DNA of 64,000 bases from Gammaproteobacteria bacterium. GTDB taxonomy: Bacteria; Pseudomonadota; Gammaproteobacteria; Chromatiales; Chromatiaceae. This document shows positions 7,727 through 16,765 of the stretch, one piece after another. The notes under the pieces are model-generated. The model was not told the DNA's origin and searched no databases. It was given only the letters and a program-made list of their open reading frames with translations. How positions within the stretch are numbered: position 1 is the stretch's first letter; the number at the start of each line of letters is the position of its first letter. Location: the NCBI GenBank assembly GCA_020445405.1, contig JAGRGQ010000011.1, positions 1 through 64,000 on the forward strand. The letters are read 5' to 3'. Position numbers and translations under genes: made by a program.

Positions 7727-9043
7727 TTAGCCCTCCATTCCGGCGACGCGGTTGACAACCTGAATGGCCCGCAGCGCAGCGCCTGTAGCCTGCTGAACAG
7801 CCCTGTTCACATCGAGCGCATCGGAAGCACATCCGGCGGCAAAGACACCTCCATTTTCCGGAGCGGGCTCGATAAAGCCCTCTTCGTTGATCTGTATATC
7901 CACCGGGAAGTTCGCTTTGTCCACGCTGGGCTCCATACCGATCGCCAGTACCACCAGATCGTGTTCCGTGGCATAGCGCAGGTAGCCATTACCGTCGCGG
8001 TCATAACTCTCTACGTCAACCCCATGCAAAACCGGGTTACCGTTCTCCCTGTTTTCGGTGATGGCGGCGACCTTGGATTTAATGAAACTGACGTTCGGAT
8101 TGTTTTTGACTTTCCGGTAAAAATCCTCGAAACGGTCTATGGCACGGATGTCGATGTAGTAGACAGTGGATTTGCCGTCATCACCCCACGCCTCCTGCAC
8201 GAAGTGCGTCTGCTTCAGCGTGGCCATGCAGCAGATGCGCGAGCAGTGAAGAAGGTGGTTGTGATCGCGGGAACCGGCGCACTGGATAAAGGCGACATTT
8301 TTTGCCTCTTTGCCGTCGGAAGGCCGGACTAGTTTGCCGCCGGTGGGACCCTTGGGGTCTGCCATTCGTTCGAATTCAACATTGGTTATCACATTGGCGA
8401 AGCGGTCATAACCATAAGGCTGGATCTTGTTGGCATCGTACGGGCGCCAGCCGGTGGCCCATACCACTGCTCCGGCTTTGAAGGTCACGGTCTCTTCCTG
8501 CATATCCAGATCGATGGCATTGGCCTTGCAGGCGGCCTTTGCTTTTTCCGCGTCCCCGGTGCCGACAATACGTGGGTCGAGAACGTACTGTTGGGGATGC
8601 GCCATGGTGTGCGGCAGGTAGGCGCCCTTGCGTTTTTTCATGCTGCCCAGGCCGTAGTTGAACTCATTGTCGAATTCAGCCTCCACCGCTTTAGCGCAAT
8701 CGCCGCAGGCGGTGCAATTGTCGTTGATATAACGCGGCGAGATTTTGATGGTTGCGGTGTAATCGCCGGCATTGCCTTTTATATCCGTCACCTCGGCCAT
8801 CGTGATGATCTTCAAATTCGGATTCATCTTGGCACGCCGCTGGTTAATCTCCAGGCCGCAGGTCGGGAAACAGAGCTTGGGGAAATATTTGTATAACTGG
8901 GTAACCCGCCCCCCAACAAAGGGGCGCTTCTCCACCAGCACGACCTGTTTTCCGGTCTCGGCGGCTTCTAGGGCAGCGGTCATGCCGCTGATCCCACCAC
9001 CAACAACCAGTATGGTCTGGTTGGTTGCGATTACTTCCGTCAT
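7727..9043 (-). CDS. qmoA: QmoA: HdrA-type flavoprotein
   Basis: A 438-residue protein from ATG 9043, preceded by GGAGGACAATCC; the longer frame to 9232 reads through non-family sequence. It has an N-terminal Rossmann motif (TILVVGGGISGMTAALEAA), the HdrA cysteine stretch ending in CGLEIN, a short Cys motif NCTACGDCAKAVE, and a second conserved CAGSRDHNHLLHCSRICC region. It ends AAGCASDALDVNRAVQQATGAALRAIQVVNR, typical of QmoA. It is the first gene of the operon. aprBA is not adjacent here, so it must lie elsewhere if present; the gene upstream is a divergent mlaC-like gene. Confidence 0.92.
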   Translation of the reverse strand: MTEVIATNQTILVVGGGISGMTAALEAAETGKQVVLVEKRPFVGGRVTQLYKYFPKLCFPTCGLEINQRRAKMNPNLKIITMAEVTDIKGNAGDYTATIKISPRYINDNCTACGDCAKAVEAEFDNEFNYGLGSMKKRKGAYLPHTMAHPQQYVLDPRIVGTGDAEKAKAACKANAIDLDMQEETVTFKAGAVVWATGWRPYDANKIQPYGYDRFANVITNVEFERMADPKGPTGGKLVRPSDGKEAKNVAFIQCAGSRDHNHLLHCSRICCMATLKQTHFVQEAWGDDGKSTVYYIDIRAIDRFEDFYRKVKNNPNVSFIKSKVAAITENRENGNPVLHGVDVESYDRDGNGYLRYATEHDLVVLAIGMEPSVDKANFPVDIQINEEGFIEPAPENGGVFAAGCASDALDVNRAVQQATGAALRAIQVVNRVAGMEG

Positions 9044-9362
9044 GGATTGTCCTCCATCGCTGAAAGAGCTCTCTCGTGATGTCCGGCAGCGCGAGAAAGG
9101 TGTTTTTCGAAAACAGGCCGGTGCATTGTTTGCAACGAGGGCGTATGAGCCGAATTTAAGTAATCGATAAGATACTCTTCTTGCTGCGCCCCTGCCATAT
9201 GCAAGTAGAGATATGCTGATCGAACTTTCCAATGTATGTATAGAGTTGGCATATGTTGCGCGACTTGGCCTTGAGTATTTTCAGACCAAGTGGCAATCTG
9301 GAAAGCGCGTCTGTTGCGGGCGCGGGATAAAAATATTCACAACAGATCGAACTGGAGGAAAC
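9044..9362. other. Divergent intergenic region qmoA / mlaC-like
   Basis: About 320 bases between two divergent genes, expected to hold both promoters. It contains scattered imperfect repeats around CATATG (near 9198 and 9250) but no confident -35/-10 pair. Ribosome sites are clear at both ends (GGAGG before qmoA, GGAGGAA before 9363). No small gene is convincing here. Confidence 0.5.
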
Positions 9363-9986
9363 ATGAAAAACAGGTTCCTGATACTTATTGTGCTTGCGGC
9401 GGGTTTCGGCGCCCCGGCATCTGCTCAGCCGTACTATCCGGAAAGCGTAACGCCTTATGGCTTCTCGAGACAGATACAACAGCCGGGACCTGCCGTCATT
9501 CTGCGCCAGGGTTTGAAAAAACTGATGGCTTTTGCCGGCGGCGAGCGGAGGCCGAGCCGGATTCAGGCTGAGGCTTTTCTGGAGCGGGAGATTGCACCCT
9601 ATTTCGACTTTGCCTATATGGCCAGTTGGGCCGTTGGCGACAGAATGTGGCAGCGCATAGGCCGGGAGCAGCAGGCTGAACTGGTGGCTCAGATCAAGCA
9701 GGATTTCCTGACTACGCTCGCCACCAGACTGACCGGTTTCGGCGATCAGCAGGTCCAGGTATTGCGTCCAAGAGGCGTATCGGAAAACGAAGTGATGGTC
9801 GGCGTCTCCATACTCAATCCCCAGGCCTATCCCGCCAGGCTCAACTTCCGTTTCTATCGCGCGGAGGATGGCTGGAAGGTATTCGATGTCTCAGCCAACG
9901 GCAACAGTGCGGTGATGCATTACCGCAACCAGTTCAGGCGGATGATGCGGGAGAGAATGATACAGCAGCGAGGCTTTGGGCGTTGA
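9363..9986 (+). CDS. MlaC/Ttg2D-family periplasmic lipid-binding protein
   Basis: A 207-residue protein starting at ATG 9363 behind GGAGGAA, with a signal peptide (MKNRFLILIVLAAGFGAPASA). The mature region shows the MlaC pattern: APYFDFAYMASWAVGDRMWQRI, then EQQAELVAQIKQDFLTTLATRL, and a final RFYRAEDGWKVFDVSANGNS. Family members ferry phospholipids or hopanoids between outer and inner membrane for an Mla/Hpn-type ABC system. No mlaFEDB genes are nearby, so it is an orphan here. The C-terminus is basic and Met/Arg rich (RRMMRERMIQQRGFGR). Confidence 0.8.
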   Translation: MKNRFLILIVLAAGFGAPASAQPYYPESVTPYGFSRQIQQPGPAVILRQGLKKLMAFAGGERRPSRIQAEAFLEREIAPYFDFAYMASWAVGDRMWQRIGREQQAELVAQIKQDFLTTLATRLTGFGDQQVQVLRPRGVSENEVMVGVSILNPQAYPARLNFRFYRAEDGWKVFDVSANGNSAVMHYRNQFRRMMRERMIQQRGFGR

Positions 9987-10060
9987 AAAACAGCGGTGTT
10001 TCTGAACCCCTGGAACAATTGGTTGTCTTTTAAGTTCCGAGGTTCAGAGGAGATAGGCGG

Positions 10061-10594
10061 ATGGATGCTGATGTGGAGGCAGGCAGCAGAGTAACCCGAA
10101 GATTCGGCCGTGGCATGATTGTCGCGGCGTGGTTGCTGGTACTCGCCCTGTTAACCTTCATCTTTCAATCCTATCTGGAACGGCGCGAAAATCCCAACAT
10201 TGACCCTGATACCCGCGTGGGTGCGGCCGGTGTGAAAGAGGTCATACTGAAACGGAATCCGAGTGGCCACTATCTTGCCGGAGGGGAAATCAACGGATCC
10301 CGTGTCACCTTTCTACTGGATACCGGAGCAACCGATGTGGCTGTTTCGGAAGAGCTGGCAGACAGGCTCAACCTTCGAAAGGGGGCGGTCCGTTTCAGCC
10401 GTACGGCCAACGGTACCGTGCGCTCGTGGACTACGGTGCTGGACGATGTAAAACTCGGAACGATCCGGCTTAAGGATGTCAGGGCTTCGATTCTACCGAC
10501 AATGCGGGCTGGAGAAGTGTTGTTGGGGATGAGCTTTCTGAAACAACTGGAACTCGTACAGCGGGGAAACGTACTGACGCTGAAGCAGTATTGA
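10061..10594 (+). CDS. Membrane-anchored retropepsin-like aspartic protease (TIGR02281 type)
   Basis: A 177-residue protein with an N-terminal membrane anchor (about residues 20-38, IVAAWLLVLALLTFIFQSYL) and a periplasmic retropepsin-like domain. The catalytic motif is FLLDTGATDVAVSEELADRL (Asp in DTGA), and the flap/second psi-loop region ends EVLLGMSFLKQLELVQRGNVLTL. This is the architecture of the clan AA 'TIGR02281' proteins common in Proteobacteria, whose substrate is unknown. The start ATG 10061 has GAGGAGAT upstream. It is convergent with the HU-like gene. Confidence 0.85.
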   Translation: MDADVEAGSRVTRRFGRGMIVAAWLLVLALLTFIFQSYLERRENPNIDPDTRVGAAGVKEVILKRNPSGHYLAGGEINGSRVTFLLDTGATDVAVSEELADRLNLRKGAVRFSRTANGTVRSWTTVLDDVKLGTIRLKDVRASILPTMRAGEVLLGMSFLKQLELVQRGNVLTLKQY

Positions 10595-10712
10595 TACAAT
10601 CAAAAACCGGTTAGCGGCTGCTGCGTGCCGGTAGTATTGATTTACAGCGACCGGTAACTGCGATGCCGGATTGAACACGGCACCGCGTTACCGTTTACCT
10701 GTTATCTCGCAC

Positions 10713-11207
10713 TCAGGCGAGTGTATCCTTCAGCGCTTTCAATGCCACCACCTTGACCACTGTCGAAGCTGGTTTGGCTGCAATCTTGATCGCTTCCCCG
10801 GTCGCGGGATTGCGTCCCATGCGGGCTTTTCGCGCAGGTTTTCTTACCCGGCGGATTTTCACTCCGGTTTCCGGTATCGAGAATTCACCTGAGCCCAGGC
10901 GCTGCATATGGCGCTTCACCAGACTGCCCAGTGAATTGAAAACATCGCCCACCTGTTTACGGGACAGGCTGGTTTCATCAGCTATAGCCTGAAGAATCTG
11001 CGTCTTTGTCTGGCGGGTTGTTATGGATTTCAGCTTGGCCGGTGCGGCAGCCACGCTCTTTTTTACCGCCGCTTTTTTTGTAACCGCCACTTTCTTTGTC
11101 GTGGCGGCCTGCTTCTTCACGGTGGGTGTTTTCTTGACGGCGACTTTCCTGGTGGTCGGTGCCTTCTTCACGCTAGACTTTGTTACCGCTTTCTTCGTTA
11201 CGGCCAT
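10713..11207 (-). CDS. HU-family DNA-binding protein with lysine-rich N-terminal tail
   Basis: A 164-residue protein. Residues 1 to about 65 are a low-complexity tail of repeated Val/Ala/Thr-Lys-Lys units (AVKK, KKTP, TKKVAVTKKAAVKK). Residues about 66-164 form an HU/IHF domain (TKTQILQAIADETSLSRKQV and the DNA-binding arm RMGRNPATGEAIKIAAKPAS). The tail resembles histone H1-like or AlgP-type C-terminal repeats but sits on the N-terminal side. It probably compacts DNA or binds non-specifically. It has its own promoter and an AAGGAGCAC ribosome site. Confidence 0.88.
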   Translation of the reverse strand: MAVTKKAVTKSSVKKAPTTRKVAVKKTPTVKKQAATTKKVAVTKKAAVKKSVAAAPAKLKSITTRQTKTQILQAIADETSLSRKQVGDVFNSLGSLVKRHMQRLGSGEFSIPETGVKIRRVRKPARKARMGRNPATGEAIKIAAKPASTVVKVVALKALKDTLA

Positions 11208-11628
11208 AGAGTGCTCCTTGTTTTAATGTGATCTTGCGCGATAAACATAGCATAGAAATTTAATTATCCAATGGAAAACAATGCAAATTAAACACTTATT
11301 TGCAAACAATGCCTGGAATATTGGCTTTATTGCAGATCGGGACGAAAAAAACGGGTAAATGCACAGTCCGGACTGTTGGGTATGCGTTGAATATCTCTTT
11401 TAAATTTTTACGTCGCTTCCGTCGTTCAGCGCGGCTTTGGCGCCACCCCGCCTCCCCAGGATTGCTTCCGAAATCCGTTCCGTCTGGGTTGCACCGCCTG
11501 CGCGTACATTTTGAACTGTGCAGCGCAGCGTACCTTGCAGACGCGCGTCAGGGACAGCAACGCCATTCCCGCTGGATTGACGGGTAAGGCTCCAATCATG
11601 CGTCGGAGCGGATTGTCCGACAGTGCCC
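11208..11628. other. Intergenic region upstream of HU-like gene
   Basis: About 420 bases. The first third is AT-rich and holds the HU-like promoter. A perfect 12-base palindrome, CAGTCCGGACTG, lies at 11363-11374. The remainder up to the gamma-glutamyltransferase stop is GC-rich with no convincing gene. Confidence 0.4.
11244..11271 (-). promoter_or_regulatory. Sigma-70-like promoter of the HU-like gene
   Basis: On the minus strand, TTGGAT (11271-11266) and TATGTT (11249-11244) are separated by 16 bases. Transcription would start near 11237, giving a leader of about 30 bases that contains the AAGGAGCAC ribosome site before ATG 11207. Confidence 0.5.
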
Positions 11629-13188
11629 TCAGACCTTTATGCAGGCGCCGCCACGGCGACTGTCCCCTTTTCCGAACAACTCTCCGCTGGCTGAACGCAT
11701 CACGGTGTGGGCACCACCGAAGAAGAGGTTTTTATCAGGCCAAAGCTTTATTTCCGAAAAGCACCCGTTCAGTTTTTCATGATCGCACAGCGCTATCTGG
11801 TGTTCGAGATTCAGTGTTTCCTGTTCCAGATGAAGCCTTGGAAATTCGACCGCGCGATCGACATCCATGCCAAAATCTATCAGATTGACCAAAACCTGGA
11901 GAATGGCGCTGCGAATGCGATTGGAACCGCCGGACCCGGTTGCGACCGACATCCCGTTGCCAGACAGCATCAGTGTCGGTGCCATCATGGAGGCAATTCG
12001 GCGATTCTCCGGCCATAGATGGAAGCCGTACGGATTGATATCCTCCTCACCCAGCATGTTGTTGAGCATAATGCCGGTGCCGGGCAGGACATAGCCCGAG
12101 CCCTCGCCATTGGAGAGGGTCATGCTTGCCAGATTTCCGTTTGCATCGGCTACGCTGATCTGTGTGGTGCCGCGGTAACAATTGACGTGCCGGGACAGGG
12201 ATTTTCTGTAACTCTTCAGATAGGCTTCGGTGAGAACCTGCCGGCTCGTCTCATGATCCAGATTCCGGTCAATGCTCTTATCGTGCCTTAATTGCTGGGT
12301 CAACTCCTGGGCGCGGGCGATTTTCAGCAGATGCATGAAACTGCCCGGTTGCTCGCGGCCAAGGTATTCCTGTTCCAGCAGTGCCAGCGCAAACGCGATC
12401 AGCGTGCCGCCAACCGATGGTGCCGGATTGGTTAGAAGCTGTGCATCGTGATAGCGGAGCGCCAGCGGCCGCCGCTTTTCCACGCGATAGCCGGCCAGGT
12501 CGCGGCGCCTGAGGTATCCTCCGTGCTGCAGGCAGTTTTCTATCAGTGCGCTCCCCATCTCCCCATGATAGAAGATCTCCTCCCCCTCGGCTGCAAGCAG
12601 TTCGAAGCAGTCTGCCATCGCCGTCTGGTACACTCTTTCGCCACACCGTGCAAGTCTGTCCGGTGCCTCCCTGGTGGCGTGCAGGGCCCTGGCTTCCGGT
12701 GTCGACTCCAGAATCGGGGAGACCAGTTCGCTGATATACCGCTGAAGATCATTGATGCAGATGCCCGAGCGAGCCGCTTCGCAGGCGGGTTGAACGATAG
12801 CCTGCATCGGCATAGTGCACAGCTCCTGGTGTATCAGGAACAACCCCTTGATCACCCCGGGGGTGGCGATCGAGCCCATGCCGATGTGGAACTCCTGCTG
12901 AGCAGTGCCGAAGTCCGCGACGATAGGGAAAAAATCTGTCTCTCCGGAGTCCCGTTTGCGGAGCGGTGACTGGGCGAAAAAATCGTAAAGAGTCGGTTCT
13001 GGACCGCCTGTTCCTGCGAGCAGAAATCCACCACCGCCCAGTGAGGCCAGTACCGGTTCCGCCACGCAGCTGGCAAACAGCGCCGCCAGCGCCGCGTCAA
13101 AGGCGTTGCCTCCGGCAGTAAGAATTTCAGCCGCCGCCCGGGCGGTAATTTCGTGACCGGCGGCAACCACGCCTTTACACTTTTTCAT
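11629..13188 (-). CDS. Gamma-glutamyltransferase family protein (no signal peptide)
   Basis: A 519-residue Ntn-hydrolase related to gamma-glutamyltranspeptidase. Family text includes ITARAAAEILTAGGNAFDAALAA, LASLGGGGFLL, the presumed autocleavage/catalytic threonine in RGTTQISVADANGN, the SGYVLPGTGIMLNNMLGEEDINP loop, and GGSNRIRSAILQVLVNLIDFG near the end. The N-terminus (MKKCKGVVAAGHEI) has no signal peptide, unlike classical periplasmic GGT, and the length is shorter than E. coli Ggt (about 580). A cytosolic amidohydrolase acting on a gamma-glutamyl or related bond is possible; the substrate cannot be told. Confidence 0.82.
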   Translation of the reverse strand: MKKCKGVVAAGHEITARAAAEILTAGGNAFDAALAALFASCVAEPVLASLGGGGFLLAGTGGPEPTLYDFFAQSPLRKRDSGETDFFPIVADFGTAQQEFHIGMGSIATPGVIKGLFLIHQELCTMPMQAIVQPACEAARSGICINDLQRYISELVSPILESTPEARALHATREAPDRLARCGERVYQTAMADCFELLAAEGEEIFYHGEMGSALIENCLQHGGYLRRRDLAGYRVEKRRPLALRYHDAQLLTNPAPSVGGTLIAFALALLEQEYLGREQPGSFMHLLKIARAQELTQQLRHDKSIDRNLDHETSRQVLTEAYLKSYRKSLSRHVNCYRGTTQISVADANGNLASMTLSNGEGSGYVLPGTGIMLNNMLGEEDINPYGFHLWPENRRIASMMAPTLMLSGNGMSVATGSGGSNRIRSAILQVLVNLIDFGMDVDRAVEFPRLHLEQETLNLEHQIALCDHEKLNGCFSEIKLWPDKNLFFGGAHTVMRSASGELFGKGDSRRGGACIKV

Positions 13189-13820
13189 ATGCTTCCAACC
13201 GGGAAAATACCATTCGTCATTGCATATTTCGGCGTCGTCGAGCCCTGGTCCCCCAGCTTTCCGGGAGTCCGGGGGTAAGTTTCACTCTACCTTTTTTCCA
13301 AATGAGTTAACCATATTTTTGAGCAGTGAGTTTGCCGCGATCACCGGATTTGCACAACGAACCGGTTGGCATCCCCCCGGCTAACGGCCGCTTCGGTTGC
13401 CCCCTCCTTGCACGAGGTTTCCGGCTGAGGATGCTTCACGTCTGCGCGTGCGCGCCGCTCAGTTTCTGCAATGGGCCTGCCTGCATCACATAATCGTGGA
13501 TTTGAGTCAAGCGGGCGCGGCGATCTGCCGATAACTGTCATGTTTGAGCCAGCTTCGGTGCGACTTTACCCGAGTCCGGAGTGGGAAGCGAAAACCTGAT
13601 TTGTTCTGGCCTTATCACCATGTTTGGTTTTATGCTTGGGTTTTGCTTGACGAAATCAGCCTTCCGGTACCCTAAACAGCGGATTATCGGCAAAGTTTAA
13701 TCTTGGCGCCAGAGAGTTGGAGAGGCGGGTGTTTCCAGACCATGCAGTAAGCCACGAATATTGTTCCAGTCCATATCCGATCTGGTTTTCCTGTATCTGA
13801 TTATTAGGGAGTCATTTCCG
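13189..13820. other. Long intergenic region before the SUMF1 gene
   Basis: About 630 bases without a supported gene. A GC hairpin (CCCCC...GGGGG, 13250-13275) lies soon after the divergent gamma-glutamyltransferase start. TTGACG at 13647 followed by a poor -10 is a weak plus-strand promoter candidate. Short open frames here look like chance. Confidence 0.4.
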
Positions 13821-15647
13821 TTGGATGCAGAGTTGGATACAGAGAAGATGCAGGATGAAATCGAGCGGCTCAAGCAGCAGCTCGATGAGTCCCGGAACGC
13901 CTGCAGGAAAACCGTAATACGGGCCGATAAGCTGGCGGTGAAAGCGGCCGAGGATAAGGCCGAGGTCGAACACCTGCGTGACGAACTCAAGTCCTTCCGA
14001 GAAGATGCTTCAAGATTCTCCCGCGAAGATGATCGCAAGATTCGCCATTTACAACGTGAAAAGCAGGAATCGGACAGGAAGATCGCACGCCTCAAGTCCG
14101 AAGTGGGGGAGCTGCGTGCGGTCATTCAACAGTATGTCGGCGAGCTGAAGAGCGGTATTGAGGGTGGCGTAGCATCGGCGCTGCACACCGAGCTGGATCT
14201 GGTGAGGCAGCAGGCGGAGACCGACGTCAACAGGATGCGCGAACAGCTCAAGGCGCGCGAAAGAAGCGAGTCCGCGGACTCGGCTGAACTTGATGGTTTG
14301 CGCCAGGAGCTGGACAGCCTGCAGCAGAGTGGAGAGGCGCACCGGGAAGCGCTGGCGCAGGCAAATAGCGAACGGCAGCATCTGCAGGCGGATCTCGCTG
14401 CGCAGCAGGGAGAGGTGCAACGGCTGCAGCGCGGTTTGGATAGCGCCAGGGAGGAGGTGGAGTCGAGCGAAAGCAGACTACGGGATCAGATCGAGCTTCG
14501 CAAGCAGGCAGAGGCCAGTCTCGGCGATGCCCTGAATGAACTGGAGCAGTTACGCCATAGCGAAAATGCCGCACCCACGGGTATGCCGGCCGGAAGGGAC
14601 GATTTTGACGTTTTTTCCACCGCGCGGCGGGATAAGGTCATTGCGGCGATTTTCGGAGCGGTGTGCGCATTTGTGCTGCTGGAGGGGATTTCGGTAATGA
14701 ACGGCAGGGACGGGCTGATTACAGGTCTGATGCGCAATGACCGGGCGGATACCGAATTGCAATTTCCGCAGATGGAGCGGACCGAGTCAACGCAACGTCT
14801 TACCGCAAGCGAACCGGAACCGGTTGTGGTCGGCGGGTCAAACGAAGGCGATACTGAAGCGTCGCAACCTGAAAAAAGTCCGCCCCAGGTCGACGATGCA
14901 CCAACCTCCGGCGTTACCGTGCGTGACCGCCTGAAACTGGGAGGGCGGGGTCCTGCAATGATCATTGTCGATGGCGGCAAATTCAACATGGGGCAGAGGC
15001 GTGATCAGCTGGCAACCGAGGAAAGACCGCTGCACCCGGTCGAACTCAAGCGCTTCGCCATCGGTAAATACGAAGTGACTTTTGACGAGTATCAACTGTT
15101 TGCCGGTGCGACCGGCAGAAAAATGCCCTTCGACCAGGGTTGGGGGAGGGGGCAGCGGCCGGTAATAAACGTCAGCTGGAATGATGCAGCGGCTTACACC
15201 CGCTGGCTCACCGCTCAGACGGGGGTAACTTACCGTCTGCCGTCCGAAGCGGAGTGGGAGTATGCAGCAGGCGGCGGTATGGACAGTTTCTACTGGTGGG
15301 GCTATACGCTTGACGAGAATCGGGCAAGCTGCTTCGATTGCGGCAGCCGCTGGGATGGCAAATCCACCGCACCGGTGGGTAGCTTTCCGGCCAATCCGTT
15401 TTCGCTGCATGATACCGCGGGTAACGTGATGGAGTGGGTCGCTGATTGTTACCATGCGAACTATCAGGGTGCCCCGCAGGACGGCAGCGCCTGGATGGAA
15501 AAGGGGTGCTCCCAGCATGTGGCACGCGGCGGTGCCTACAACAAACCGGGGGACAGCATGCACACCACCCGGCGTTTTCACTACCAGCAGGATACCAAGC
15601 TGCCGATACTGGGTTTCAGAGTCGTCCGTGAAGTCGACAAACGCTGA
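13821..15647 (+). CDS. Coiled-coil membrane protein with C-terminal SUMF1/FGE-sulfatase-like domain
   Basis: About 608 residues if it starts at TTG 13821, which has AGGGAG nine bases upstream; ATG 13849 and an earlier TTG at 13761 are alternatives. Residues ~10-250 are a long charged coiled coil (QDEIERLKQQLDESR...). One membrane span follows (VIAAIFGAVCAFVLLEGISV), then a Pro/Glu linker and a SUMF1-type domain: GGKFNMGQRRDQLATEERP, YEVTFDEYQLF, YRLPSEAEWEYAAGGG, AGNVMEWVADC, ARGGAYNKPGD, LGFRVVRE. The cysteine pair used by true formylglycine-generating enzymes is absent, so this is probably a sugar- or peptide-binding periplasmic domain tethered to a cytoplasmic coiled coil. Confidence 0.85.
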   Translation: MDAELDTEKMQDEIERLKQQLDESRNACRKTVIRADKLAVKAAEDKAEVEHLRDELKSFREDASRFSREDDRKIRHLQREKQESDRKIARLKSEVGELRAVIQQYVGELKSGIEGGVASALHTELDLVRQQAETDVNRMREQLKARERSESADSAELDGLRQELDSLQQSGEAHREALAQANSERQHLQADLAAQQGEVQRLQRGLDSAREEVESSESRLRDQIELRKQAEASLGDALNELEQLRHSENAAPTGMPAGRDDFDVFSTARRDKVIAAIFGAVCAFVLLEGISVMNGRDGLITGLMRNDRADTELQFPQMERTESTQRLTASEPEPVVVGGSNEGDTEASQPEKSPPQVDDAPTSGVTVRDRLKLGGRGPAMIIVDGGKFNMGQRRDQLATEERPLHPVELKRFAIGKYEVTFDEYQLFAGATGRKMPFDQGWGRGQRPVINVSWNDAAAYTRWLTAQTGVTYRLPSEAEWEYAAGGGMDSFYWWGYTLDENRASCFDCGSRWDGKSTAPVGSFPANPFSLHDTAGNVMEWVADCYHANYQGAPQDGSAWMEKGCSQHVARGGAYNKPGDSMHTTRRFHYQQDTKLPILGFRVVREVDKR

Positions 15648-15907
15648 ACCAAATGGTGTTGGGTTTGAAATGCCCCCTGTTATCCCGGCGGGCACAGGGT
15701 TCCTTGAGCACATGTCGCGGAGGATCCTCCGGACTGCAGCCGTTACGCCGTTTCCGGTGTAACCCAGGCGCGTTGCCTGCGTGCGGCGCCAGGCGCCGTT
15801 TCTCAGGCTTCCACGGGGATGACGAAAGGCGTGAACGTAAACAGGCATTTAGACTGACTGAAGTGCCATAACCTTAAACCGGCGTATTGAATGTTACTTT
15901 GCTAGCG

Positions 15908-16765
15908 ATGCGGATTCTGGCGGTGGGTATTGCAACGCTTGATATCATCAGCCTGGTGGCAGCCTATCCTGCAGAGGATGATGAAGTCCGGGCATTGGAT
16001 CAACGCATGGCGAGAGGTGGAAACGCAACCAACACGCTGGTCGTGCTGAGTCAGCTGGGTCACAGGTGCAGTTGGGGCGGGGTTCTCGCCGACACACCCG
16101 AAAGCCGTTATATCCTGGACGATCTGGCAAAACATCATATTGACATCAGTCATGTGGTTCGCTGTGAGGATGGCAGAACCCCGATATCCTGTGTCACGCT
16201 GAACAGGCAGGGAGGCAGCCGTACCATTGTCCATTCCCGGAGACTGCCTGAATTCAGCGATCAGGATTTTTCGCGGATCGATACCGCAGCGTTTGACTGG
16301 ATACATTTCGAGGGCAGCAATGTGCCGCAGCTGGAAAAGATGCTGCGGCGTATGAAAAGCGGGGCGAACTGCTCGCTGGAGATCGAAAAGCCGAGAGAAG
16401 GTATCGAGGCACTGTTTCCCATGGTCGGGCTGCTGATGTTCTCAAGCGGTTATGCACGCTGTCGTGGTTTTCAGGATGGTGCAGCGTTGCTCTCGGCTGT
16501 CAGGAATCAGGCCGGGAACGGGATGCTGATGACCTGTGCGTGGGGGGAGCGGGGGGCTTGGGGAATGGACCGTAATGGGTCAGTTCAGTTCAGCCCGGCT
16601 TACATACCGCGCATCTCGGTCGATACGCTGGGCGCCGGCGATGTGTTCAATGCTGCGGTTATTCATGGTGTGGCCGGTGGTGACAGCATGAAGAAATATT
16701 TGGCGGCCGCTTGCAAGCTGGCGGGCGAGCAGTGCGGACGCGAGGGGTTGGATATTGAGCGTTAA
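15908..16765 (+). CDS. PfkB-family carbohydrate kinase (ketohexokinase-like)
   Basis: A 285-residue ribokinase-fold kinase. The start ATG 15908 gives the family N-terminus MRILAVGIATLDIISLVAAYP; a TTG at 15887 is an alternative. It carries the substrate-binding RMARGGNATNTLVVLSQLG motif and the catalytic/anion-hole motif VDTLGAGDVFNAAVIHGVAGG. The HxC of adenosine kinases is missing, and the sequence resembles ketohexokinase-like members, so a keto sugar or similar substrate is likely but not provable. Its stop overlaps the start of the Rieske gene, so the two are probably translated together. Confidence 0.82.
   Translation: MRILAVGIATLDIISLVAAYPAEDDEVRALDQRMARGGNATNTLVVLSQLGHRCSWGGVLADTPESRYILDDLAKHHIDISHVVRCEDGRTPISCVTLNRQGGSRTIVHSRRLPEFSDQDFSRIDTAAFDWIHFEGSNVPQLEKMLRRMKSGANCSLEIEKPREGIEALFPMVGLLMFSSGYARCRGFQDGAALLSAVRNQAGNGMLMTCAWGERGAWGMDRNGSVQFSPAYIPRISVDTLGAGDVFNAAVIHGVAGGDSMKKYLAAACKLAGEQCGREGLDIER

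Noticed and set aside
7722..7758. ATG 7758 as the start of qmoB
   Set aside because: It overlaps qmoA by 32 bases and lacks a ribosome site, whereas GTG 7722 has GGAGGG at ideal distance.
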